Assembly: GCA_036346405.1 (NCBI GenBank)
Contig: CM070546.1
Span: forward strand, 102,058,826-102,122,825
Origin: Phyllostachys edulis
Taxonomy: Eukaryota; Streptophyta; Magnoliopsida; Poales; Poaceae
Direction of reading: 5' to 3'
Length of the DNA: 64,000 bases
Made by a program: the position numbers and the translations under genes
Shown here: piece after piece, positions 23,110-32,439 of the stretch
Numbering within the stretch: the stretch's first letter is position 1
Layout of the letters: each line of letters opens with the position of its first letter
The notes under the pieces: model-generated
What the model was told of the DNA's origin: nothing
Seen by the model: the letters and a program-made list of their open reading frames with translations, nothing else
The model's database searches: none

Positions 23110-23930
23110 TTTGCTTGGTAGATCTCTAAGATCTGTGCGCCTTTGGGTTTTATCGGCGGTTACATTCTCGCCAATCTCTCCCCGTTCCTGCTCCTCAATT
23201 CTGCTTTTTCTTTGGAGTGGTTTTCCGTTATCTCGAGCTGTTCATTTGGTTGTTTACGTTCTGTGTCCGAGGGGATCTGCATCACAGATTTGTGCTTCTC
23301 TTCTTTGCTCCTGTTGCTTGCGTTTCCATTTCATCTCGGATGGGTTCTTTTGCGTTGGTTTTGCCGGCTTTTCTTTCTAAGAGTTTTGCTGTCTTTTGTT
23401 GGATATGTTTTTCCGTTGCCGCATTCTTCACATTTCTCGGTTGCCTACAGGGCCTTCTTTTGACGTTGTACTCGGGTTTGTTCTTCCGCTTTCCCCCCTA
23501 CTGCCTAAGGGGTTTTTATCTGTTGAGCCGCTCGGACATGTTTTAAAGTGTGTTTTCCCTTTTTTTTACATTTGCTCGGATCTATTTTCGTCCGGCCTTT
23601 GTGTGCTGCTTCGCTTTTTTTTTTGTTTTGCTTTCTGCCTAGGAGGTTCTCATTTTGGTATCTACTTGAATCTGATTTTAGACGCCCTTTTTCAGATCTG
23701 TTGACGTGCTTGGGTCAATTTTTGCTTGCCCTTTTCGTGCTGGTATCCACAGGTTTTCCAAATCCCCCCTCTCTACTTCAAATCTTGTGGCAGTGTAATT
23801 CGATTGATGTTTGTAGTTCGTACATCTGGTTGTCAGATTATTTTTTTGGGCATAATTGGTAGATTTGGAAGAAAATATCTTCTTCTTGTGCTTCTTGTTC
23901 CTGCCATTGAAGTCACTGTCCCCTTTCTTT
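23110..23930. other. Pyrimidine-rich region in Helitron 2, no recognised gene
   Basis: The + strand is rich in T and C with few A, giving overlapping frames on + full of F, L and S. It looks like captured 5' UTR or intron sequence. I see no protein motif. Confidence 0.4.
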
Positions 23931-23934
23931 ACAG

Positions 23935-24364
23935 GGAATGGGGATTGCTATTGGCAAACAGCCTCTATAGACCACCCTCGGAGGAGTTCACCCATCAGCT
24001 GTAAGTGTTGTTGTTACAACGTTTCCCTTTTCTTCTGAAAGCATGAAAAAATCAAAGTCAATAGGCTATTTTGCTAACTACAAATGATTATGCTGCAATG
24101 CTAGCCTATTACAGTTGATGTCGGTATGAACAATGAGAACTTGCTCAATTGTCCTACATTGGACTTCGGCAACGATGTGCTGCCAGTGAGGTATGCCACT
24201 AGCTGCAATTTACATAGCTCACCTCTGTAGTTGGTGAATTGGCATGTTCTTTTCAATAATAGATTTGCTTTGTGTGCTTCATGGTTTCCAACAACACCAC
24301 GAGCTTCTTGAAGAGTTCAAGACCGCAGTTAGGCAAAACTACAGTGAGAAAGTACTTGCCCCAG
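23935..24364 (+). pseudogene. Captured exons of NADP-dependent malic enzyme
   Basis: Exon 23935-24000 reads GMGIAIGKQPL, stop, TTLGGVHPSA. Exon 24105-24190 reads PITVDVGMNNENLLN, then a diverged tail. Exon about 24284-24364 reads HELLEEFKTAVRQNYSEKVL. Plant NADP-ME has GMGIPVGKL-LYTALGG then PITIDVGTNNE-LLND and later YHELLEEFM-AVKQNYGEKVL in that order. The enzyme decarboxylates malate to pyruvate and CO2 and makes NADPH. The stop in exon one and degenerate tails show a pseudogene. Donors at 24001 and 24191 are intact. Confidence 0.8.
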
Positions 24365-25479
24365 GTTTACTTTAGTAGTTTCCAGCAATTGCTGCTACCT
24401 CATCAATTCCTAATGCTAGATGTTGACCTAGACTATTACTATAATGAGCACAAAACTAAAGACAATTCCACATACAGGTAAAGGTGCTTGGAACCCATCT
24501 CCATAGGTTTGACAACAAAATTCCAGGTCAATCCAATTTTAATTACAGTTTCAATTATCAGGTTATATTATATTGAGCACAAAACAGAAAATATATGAGA
24601 GTATAATCATTCCTGCTTTGTTTTGCCTATATCTATGCTTCTAATTGATATGCTGATGGCTGCTATCTAAGAATGATTTAGCTTTCTAATTTCCTTCTTT
24701 CTTTGAGAATGGGTTACATCATATATTTCTATACAATTTCTCATGTTTGAAAGATTCTTTGCCAAAGTGTTGTCTTGAATCAAGTACTTTCTTTTTTCTT
24801 TTGCTTATTACAACTACATATTTTGGTGATTACTCAATTCATAGCTTTCTATGTAAGTAAATGCGCATTGGCTTTAGCCAAAGCATATGTGCTATATAAA
24901 CACCATGTTTTGTACTTCAAATGTGATGTCAAAAAGCAGTGGGTGATGGTATATTGCTACAAATAAAAACATTGCTATGATCATTGTGAACATTGTTGTC
25001 TTGAAGATGCAAATTATCGCTATATACAACATGGTAATTACGATTTTGAGAAATCCCCTTAATTAGTTAGTCGATAGTAAATGGCGTGTCTTGCATATTT
25101 CTTTTACGTCTGGTATAAGTGATAACTTCCACACTGATGATCTCTCTTTCGTTTCTAGTAGATATTTATTCGTAAAAAGATTCTAAGCTACCAACCAAGA
25201 CAGTGTCTTGATTCCAAAGAAAATGCATGATTCTGGAGTCCCTTAGCCCCGAGCTTTTTTTATCTACTTTGAATACTTATTGATGTTTCCTCTGCTATAT
25301 TTCTACCTTTTTCTAGTCTACAATGTTTTGATCCCTCATGAGGTGGATGTATGATCTCTGAAATTAATGTATCGGATGGACAGACAGATCAGGTTTTACT
25401 ACTCTTTCAGCACACAAATGTATATTATAGCATTCTCAATCTAACTTTTGAGCATACTTTGTGTGCATGATGATACTGT

Positions 25480-25480
<1 letters not shown>

Positions 25481-25557
<77 letters not shown>
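25481..25557. repeat. (AT)n microsatellite, about 37 units
   Basis: An uninterrupted TA run inside the 3' part of Helitron 2. Confidence 0.95.
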
Positions 25558-25558
<1 letters not shown>

Positions 25559-25593
25559 TCTCAAGTCATGTAGTCATGCATAGTATTTATTTT

Positions 25594-25624
25594 TTTGCCC
25601 ATGGCAACATGGGTTTCCTGCTAG
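25594..25624 (+). other. Helitron 2 3' terminus
   Basis: A perfect 6-bp stem (CCCATG/CATGGG) with GCAA loop, then tttcctg and CTAG. T follows at 25625. Confidence 0.75.
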
Positions 25625-25687
25625 TGTTTTATTATTGACAAAGTTGTTTTGGGGATTTGATGGTTCGTTGGGAGCCCATGGATGAAT

Positions 25688-25765
25688 AGATGATGGTTTG
25701 CATGTGCATCTTCTTAAAAAAATGTCCTGCGTGTGCATCTTCTTAAAAAAATGTCTTGCATGTGC
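25688..25765. repeat. Short tandem duplication
   Basis: tgtgcatcttcttaaaaaaa followed by tgtcctgcg or tgtcttgca occurs twice in a row. The surrounding 25625-25850 holds no gene I can see. Confidence 0.7.
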
Positions 25766-25850
25766 ATGCGTGTGAAATGTTTATTTATATACATGTTTCC
25801 TATAAAAGACAACTGTTTGTCAATGTATGATGTCATGCTTATTTGTATAA

Positions 25851-26134
25851 GGGCATGTACAATGTTATAGACAACTGCTGTCTATAACAACTATCTATGT
25901 CACTTGTAGACACCACTAAAGACAGCTCATACAATGGTATAGACGGCTGCTGTCTTTTTAGTTGTCTTTATAGAACACACAATCTTTTAATGTTTTTCTT
26001 GTTTCTTGTGCTATAGTCGACTACAGGATTGTAAACAACATCTTTCTCTCTCTTCATTCTCTTTCATCCACGTCAGCAAAAATCCTACGTGACAATAGTT
26101 ATAGACGGCTGACATAAACCCATTGTACATGCTC
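25851..26134. mobile_element. Tourist-like MITE, 284 bp
   Basis: The left end GGGCATGTACAATG and right end CATTGTACATGCTC form 14-bp inverted repeats with one mismatch. TAA flanks both sides (25848-25850 and 26135-26137). Internal short repeats of atagacggctg and tatagacaactgctg are seen. No coding capacity. Confidence 0.75.
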
Positions 26135-26280
26135 TAAGTAGGCCAAGAAACAATGGTTGGTGGTATCTTGACATTCCTTTCCTTATGCATGCATGTGGTC
26201 TAAAAATGAAAGTAAAGCTTGATTACGAGCATAGATTTGAGCTGTTCAATGATCTCCTGATATACCTAAGTACCCACATG

Positions 26281-27552
26281 CAGTGGCGGAGCCAGGAATT
26301 TTATGATGGGGGTGCACACTTCAAGAATTAAAAAAAAATCTTGTACGATATATAAGTAATTTAACAAGTTTAACACAATTACACAAAAGTTCAAAATTAG
26401 TTAATAGTGCAATACAAATAGTTCAAATAAGAACTTACATTAATAAAAGAGTCCTAAATAGCTCGGCTTTGGCGCTGGCTCCCTCTTTGCATCCGCCTAG
26501 CTCCCCCAGTGCCAGCCGCCTCGCTTTGCCAGTCTTGCTCTGGCGCTCCTCCCTCTGCGACCTAGCGACCTAGCCCCTAGCCACTTTCTTGCCCCCTCAC
26601 AGCTCCCTAAATCCAAATATCAATCGAAATGGAGCCGCCTCCGTGGCAGCCTCGACCTTGGCCGCCTCGCTTTGCCGGTCTTGCTCGGCGCTCCTCCTCT
26701 GCTGACCTAAGCGCCTAGCTTAGCTAGCCCTTTGTCTTGCCCCTCACTGGCTCCCCAATCAAATATCAATCCGGATCGAGAGAAGAGCATCCATGGCGAG
26801 CGTCTTGGCGAAGGTCGGTGGAGAAGGTCGGGAGGAGAAGCAAGGAAGCAGCTGCCGTGCCCTACCTTGGTGGCGGTATTAGTGGTTGAGCAATGGCCTC
26901 TCGGCGACTCGACTCGGGACGCTCTCGTCGTCCTCGGCTCTGGCGGCGGAGGAGGAGAACTGCCGATATGATTTCATCGGAGAAGAGTTCATACTATAAA
27001 TTCATTTAAAGTTAGGGGCTAGGCGATGAGGATTAAAATATCTAAATATTACTTTATTTAATTAAAGACCACACATCGCCGTGGTCGTAACCTCTAAAGC
27101 TCACGACCCTCGTGGTGGTAAGGATTCTAGAGGTTACATCCTTCGTGGTCGTAACCCTAAAATATTGAGCCCGAGAGGAAAAAAGAACCTCGGCCCAAAA
27201 AAAAATTAAGACAAGAGACAAAAATTAGAACATGAAAAAAAAAACTGGGACATAAAAAAAAAATGAGGAAGGAAGAGAACATGAAAATTGCATAGAGTGC
27301 GTGGTATCGTCAAACTTACATCATGTAGATTTTGAAAAAGCCAAAAATGTCACCGCCTTGGCGGTCGTAGTATCGTCAAGCATGCAAGAAAGTAAGTAGT
27401 GGATCCATTTTATCGTCAAACATGCATGCGGTGGGCGGCGCTTCTGAAATTAGTTGGGAGCTTAAATTGATGCTTATTGTTGATATGTATATATAATCAA
27501 AAATTTGCAAATTTTTTTGGGGTGCCGTGCACCACCCCACCCTGCCGCCCTG
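26281..27552. mobile_element. hAT-type element, 1272 bp, non-autonomous
   Basis: It begins CAGTGGCGGAGCCAGG and ends cctgccgcccTG, with an imperfect CAG-GGCGG inverted end. It is flanked by perfect 8-bp duplications CCCACATG at 26273-26280 and 27553-27560. An 8-bp duplication with CAG ends is typical of hAT. Inside, a GC-rich segment is duplicated (gccgcctcgctttgcc at about 26517 and 26661). No transposase is found. Confidence 0.7.
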
Positions 27553-27556
27553 CCCA

Positions 27557-27646
27557 CATGGTGCATTTGCATTTGGTTCTCTGAACGATGATTAGTTAAG
27601 TCCCCATGGTGCATGTGCATTTGGTTGTCTCTGAACGATGATTAGT
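27557..27646. repeat. 48-bp tandem duplication
   Basis: catggtgcatttgcatttgg through aacgatgattagt is repeated at 27605 as catggtgcatgtgcatttgg through aacgatgattagt. The first copy overlaps the right hAT target duplication. Confidence 0.8.
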
Positions 27647-28361
27647 CTTTTACATCAAAAGTGCCATTTACAGTCAAGTGGAAATGGCTTAAAAGTATAC
27701 ATGCCCTAAACTTGCTTCTATCATCTAGGAGATACCTCAAGAGTTCCTCGGTCACATTCTAGAGGTGGAGCACAAGACTTCGACACTGTCGGCACCAAGC
27801 GACTCTCTCTCTCTTGGTACCATGCTTCACGCTAAAGCATATTTTGAGCCGGAACCAACCAAGCGCCCGGTACCTCAGTCGGGAGGTACCGGAACCAAGA
27901 AATAAAAAACTGACTAGGCCCACCTATCAGCAATCCTCGCCCAGCCACCACGTCGCCCGCATCGCTGCGGTCACCTCCGTTGACCGAGCTCAAGGTTAGG
28001 AGCCACCGCCACCACGAATCTAGGTGTCGGCGACTCAAGTGGGATCTGGTTGAAACCACCGCCCTTGGTTTCAAGGTTGAGGCGAGTAAGTCGTTCTTGA
28101 TCTTGTTGGGAGCCCGCTTGGGCGAGGAGGCTGCCGCATCCACTACCGTTGGGTCTAGCGACCTCTGCCTCCATAGCGCCCAGAGGCGAGCTCGATGAAG
28201 CCGTGGCGCCCTAGTCAAGCAGGAAGCCATGCGCAATCACCGCCATGGGAGGCGAGTTCGGCTGACCATCTTGTGGAGTGGGCGGCATGGAGTGGGGCGG
28301 ACGGAGTGGCGAATCTGGGAGAGAAAAAAGGAGGCCAACGGGGAGGGGAGATTCTTTGATG
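27647..28361. other. Unassigned GC-rich stretch
   Basis: No gene recognised. A perfect 10-bp-stem hairpin, ccggtacctc-agtcgg-gaggtaccgg, lies at 27867-27892. Overlapping frames on both strands reflect base composition. Confidence 0.4.
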
Positions 28362-29876
28362 GCAAAATTGGATATACGCCATTCAGAAACATGCTACTTC
28401 GAGATATGTCACTCAGTTTTATAAAATTAAATATATGCCACTCGAGTTTCTCGCTCCTTTGAAATTTTCCATTATCTCTACTTTTCTCCTGTTTTCTTTT
28501 CTTTTCTCTGATTTTTCCATCTATTCCTAGTGAAGTTCCTCTTTTCCCTCTTCTAATCGGATTGATCCCTTCATCCATCCGATTTCCATATACAGTGCTA
28601 GCTCGGAAGAAAAACACCATGGCTTGGCGGCAGTCTGGCGATTGAGCAAATGTCGAGTGAGGCAGCGTTGCCTCCCAGAGCTCCCTTGATCGGCCGTCGT
28701 CCCAGGGCCGCCTCCCAAAACTCCCGCGGTTCCGCCCCAGTCGGCCGTGCATCCCGAACTGCCTCCCAGTGAGCTCAAGCGAGGCCGGCCCGATCTGCTG
28801 AGCTCCTCGCCGAAGATGCCCCCGATCGGCGTTACGCAGGATCCGAGCGAAGAAGTAGGTGCAACACAGGCATTGTTCTTGTTGGAGCGTGAATAGTGTT
28901 TGTGCAATGTGAGATTGTTGTGACATGCGGACAAATGTATTTACGGAATTGCGATATGCATGATCATTGTACACAATATTGTGAATTTGGAATGGATTGT
29001 AATGTAAAAGAGTTCTTAGAAACAGCGTGTAATGTTACTACCTTTTGGAAAAAAAAATCCGGAGGTTTTGCTATTCTCTTGAGAATGATGCTCATTGTTG
29101 TCATCATCTTGACTATTGTTTTTATCACCCGTATCCACATCTTCAGCATTTGTAGGCTCTGCCCTAGTCAAGCTTGCCAATCTTCTTGGAAGAAAAACAT
29201 TGTAGTAATACTTCGTCAAATCATTTGTTTTCTTTGAAATTTGAAGCGCTTTGAGGCAATCTTCATAAATTTCTCATGTTTATTACGAGGAATCAACTTC
29301 TCAATACCTTCAAGTTTCTTTTTGTCTTCTGCTGTCCATAACCGTAAAACTTGCTTACCCATTGCATCAAGCCCACAGTTTCTCTGGCTTCCTCGTCCAA
29401 GCGATGCTTGATCCACCTCCTTGCCTTTTTCACATGAACTCTTACACAAGCTCTAGATCCAAGCCGATTGGGGGCTAGCACATGAGGAGCTCGGGAGGAG
29501 GTAGGGCTAGAATCTGGCTGACGGCTAGGCGGGGTGACAGGGGAGCTTAGGGAGGCATCGTGCGCCTACAGTCGCTCGAGTTTTGACACCTATGCTAAGG
29601 AAATCAGATGGATAAAGAGATCAATCATATTAAAAGATGGCAAGGAGGAACTTCACAAGGAATGTATGGGAAAATAAGAAAAAGAAAAAAAAAAAAGAAA
29701 ATAGGAGGAAAGCATAGATATTAGCAAATCTAGGAAAATAAGAAAAAAGAAAAGAAAAAAAAAGGAGAAAAGCAAAGATAATAGCAAATTTCAAAAGAAA
29801 AAAAAACTCAAGTGACATATATCTAACTTTATAAAACTAGGTGACATATTGTGAAGTGGCATATATTCAATTTTGC
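28362..29876. mobile_element. Pack-MULE-like element carrying a gene fragment
   Basis: Long imperfect inverted repeats, about 90 bp: the left starts gcaaaattggatatacgcca and the reverse complement of the right starts gcaaaattgaatatatgcca. Both continue through atatgtcac, agttttataaa and tttgaaattt. The flanks are ttctttgat (28352-28360) and ttcttgat (29877-29884), an imperfect target duplication of 8-9 bp. It contains a SANT-domain exon on -, and a GC-rich part (about 28580-28870) without recognised protein. Confidence 0.65.
29060..29481 (-). pseudogene. Captured SANT-domain fragment
   Basis: Read on -, the pieces are SRACVRVHVKKARRWIKHRL, then after a one-base shift LDAMGKQVLRLWTAEDKKKL, IEKLIPRNKHEKFMKIASKR and, after a stop, frames containing YYYNVFLPRRLASLTRAE and an acidic tail. 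The W-T-x-E-D spacing and the final YYYNVF match the SANT domain of plant arginine-glutamate dipeptide-repeat-like proteins with unknown chromatin-related roles. Frameshifts and a stop make it a pseudogene. It lies wholly inside the inverted repeats, as expected for a Pack-MULE cargo. Confidence 0.6.
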
Positions 29877-30095
29877 TTCTTGATACATCTAATTACTAAT
29901 AATCTAATTACTAATATGTTACACTAGACTCGCACTTGAAGCTAATTAGTTCGAATGAAATGAAAGGAAGCTTCAGAGCACGTGGAAAATTAAGCCACTA
30001 AACTAACCAGGATCAGCCAGCGGGTCGCAATGCAGGTCGACCTCGATCACCACTCGCTCCTGCCTCCGCTGGATGCACTTGACCACTTCGATATC

Positions 30096-30190
30096 AAGAA
30101 ATTTTTCTTGTTGTAGCCTGTGGCGACAATTAATTACGAAAATAATGACTTCGCCATAATTAGCAAAAGTAGCCCGAAGCGAGTGCTCCT
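30096..30190 (+). repeat. Left terminal inverted repeat of the MULE
   Basis: Pairs with 41990-42082 in opposite orientation, including gcgacaattaattac and aattagcaaaagtag. Confidence 0.75.
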
Positions 30191-30479
30191 ACGCGTCTCA
30201 GGGCGGCGAGACCTGCCCATTTGGCTGGCACACTGCCCGACCGGTGTGACACCTACCCACGTTGGTGGTAGCGGCGAGTGCCCACATGGCCAGCATTTCT
30301 TCATTTTTCTCCTGCTTGGTTGAAATATTATTTCATTATATTTTGTAAAAAAGAAATTTCATTATATTTGATTGAAAATGAATATCGACCTTTGAGATTT
30401 ATAAAAAATTTCATTAAGAAATAAGGGCAAGGAGTAGGGTTTTTTATCAAAATTAGGGTTTAAATCACAGTTTGGCGCA

Positions 30480-30930
30480 TATATATAAAAAGGTATCGGG
30501 ACTATTGGAGTGTCTCCACGATGAAATCGTCGGGCGTATCTGGCGATATATAAATGAGCGATCGATGAGGTACTTTATGAAGCTTATCTGAGAATGTGAT
30601 TGGAGGGTTAGGAGCAGTCGTTGTGATGATGAAGATGTTGAAAATATGGAGTCTCTCCTCGGTGAAGTCGGTGCGAATGGTTCTTTGTGGGATTCACGAG
30701 AAGAGACATACTTGCAATATAGGCTTAGCGGAGACCACGGAACAAGAACTACATTAGAGTATCTTGGACGAAGCCGTTACGTAGTGACATGGCATGATGG
30801 TGGGTTAATTGCTTTAGTCATCCTCGCTACTACTACGATACTGCTGCGACACAAGCATCCGGACCATATAAGTACACATGCCTTTAGGGATAGTAAAATA
30901 CGGGGGGTAGGGCGGGGGACTACTACGTAA
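30480..30930 (+). CDS. Possible small ORF behind a TATA box near the left MULE end
   Basis: TATATATAAAA at 30480-30490 is followed by an ATG at 30646 opening 94 codons (MESLLGEVGANGSLWDSREE and on), with one hydrophobic stretch, GLIALVILATTTILL. No family recognised. It may be a chance frame. Confidence 0.2.
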
Positions 30931-31795
30931 TGACGACCTCTGCGTGGACCAGGGCCATTTTCCTTCCTTGCTAGCTCGGCATTGAACTCATCGTGGCCTT
31001 CCCCCACTTATCGCGGGAGTGTCCACGTCGGTGGTATGTCGAAGTCGTCCATGTCCTGCGATTTCACGATGTAAGTTCATCGTATAGTGGAAATCGGAAG
31101 AATGATGTAAATTCTTCATAACTCACGTCGTCGTCTGGATTCGCCGGACGGCCGGATACCTTGTCTTGGGGTGGGGCTCGGCCGCATGAGCCTTTACCTT
31201 GCCCTTGTCGCGGGGCCCTTACGTCGGTTTGGTATGTCGAAATCGTCCATGTCTGCGATTCCATGATGTTAGTCGCCGTATAGTGAAAATCGTAAGAATG
31301 ATGTAAATTCTTCATAACTCACGTCATGGATCTGAGTATGCGAGGCGGCCGGAAGCTTATTTGTGGTGGCGGGCTTAGCGCATGAAACCTTTCCCTTGCC
31401 CTTGTCGCGGGAATTGTCCCGTGGGGTTGGTATGTGAAGTCGTCTATGTCTGTGATTGTATGATGTAAGTGAAAAGCGTAAAAAGATGTAAATTCTTCAT
31501 AACTCACGTCGTCGATATGGATTACGCCGGGTGACTATTGGGCTCCTTGGTGCGTCCTCAGCGGTCGATGCGTAAGGTTTCCACCGCCGAAGTTCTCGGC
31601 CCATGGCAAAGTGGTTCGACATATACGCCTGTGGATGAATGCTACTGTCGTACATCTCCGGACGTCGATCCTTTGGAAGAAGTGGCAGCGCATCTCTGGC
31701 TGCCATTTAAGTGGGGATGAAGTTAAAACTTTAAGGAAGTCAATGTTGGCGAAAATCAATGCGCATACGAAAGAAATGCTTCGAGGTGGTGCCAT
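30777..31795 (-). pseudogene. Possible decayed - strand reading frame with repeated peptide
   Basis: On -, short frames share the peptide SYEEFTSFFRFPLYDE or close variants three times (near 31090, 31310 and 31495). Each copy lies in one of the roughly 190-bp DNA repeats. An upstream frame starts MAPPRSISFVCALIF near 31795. Stops and shifts separate the pieces. No family is recognised, so this could be repeat DNA only. Confidence 0.25.
31020..31520. repeat. Three tandem units of about 185-195 bp
   Basis: Each unit has gtcgtccatgtc or a variant, a cgatgtaag-like segment and atgtaaattcttcataactc. The last string falls at about 31104, 31299 and 31484. Confidence 0.7.
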
Positions 31796-32104
31796 ACGTG
31801 TAATCTGCCTAGGCTGCGGTGGTTTGGGTGTGTGGTGAATGATCTCTGTTGGTTAGCCACACACACATTGCGGGATCGGAAAACATGGTGGTCTTGGAGC
31901 ATCTTTCATTGATTTATCTGGGTATTATGGTGTTTCCTCTTCTTAAGCCAATTTTGCTTCTTCAACATCCTCGCGTAGAAGTTTGCGAAGAGTCCATAGT
32001 TGGGTATCTATTGTGTAGTGTTGTGTAGTGTTGGGTTTGGTTCAACCCCTTTTATAAGCCCATGGTTGGCATGGTGTGGTTAATTTCTTATAAGCTAGCA
32101 TAAA

Positions 32105-32438
32105 GTGGCAGTGTGGTCTTGTCCTTCGCATAAAATTGTCTCCTTTGGTCTTATCCTTTGGGCAAAGCTGCCCGTGTGGTCTTGTCACTCATAAAAGCTG
32201 TCTCCTTTGGGCTTATCCTTTGCGGAAAACTGTCTCCTTTTGGTCTTATCAACTGCATAAAGCTTGCAGTGTGGTCTTGTCCTTTGCGTAAAATTTGTCT
32301 CCTTTTGGTCTTATCCTTTGTGCAAAAGCTGCCCGTGTGGTCTTGTCCTTTGCGCAAAAGCTGTCTCCTTTGGTCTTATCCTTTGCGGAAAATTTGTCTC
32401 CTTTTGGTCTTATCAACTGCGCATAAAGCTGCCCGTGT
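32105..32438. repeat. Imperfect 30-65 bp repeat array, left part
   Basis: Repeats alternate tgtctcctttggtcttatcc, tttgcgcaaaagctg and cccgtgtggtcttgtcc. The same family resumes at about 34770 on the far side of the minisatellite. Confidence 0.75.
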
Positions 32439-32439
32439 A

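Larger units (their letters stand above)
20142..25624 (+). mobile_element. Helitron 2, non-autonomous, gene-capturing
   Basis: It starts TCCTTCGGTATAAATAGAGG directly after the CTAG of Helitron 1 and ends with a perfect hairpin, CCCATG-GCAA-CATGGG, then CTAG followed by T at 25625. The 3' region (for example the ctctaccatgttttgat and atctctgaaattaatgtatc blocks) aligns with Helitron 1, so they are the same family. It carries + strand exons of two host genes. No Rep/helicase is seen. Confidence 0.8.

Noticed and set aside
28237..28974. 245-codon - ORF crossing the left Pack-MULE border
   Set aside because: It runs across the terminal inverted repeat and shows no domain.
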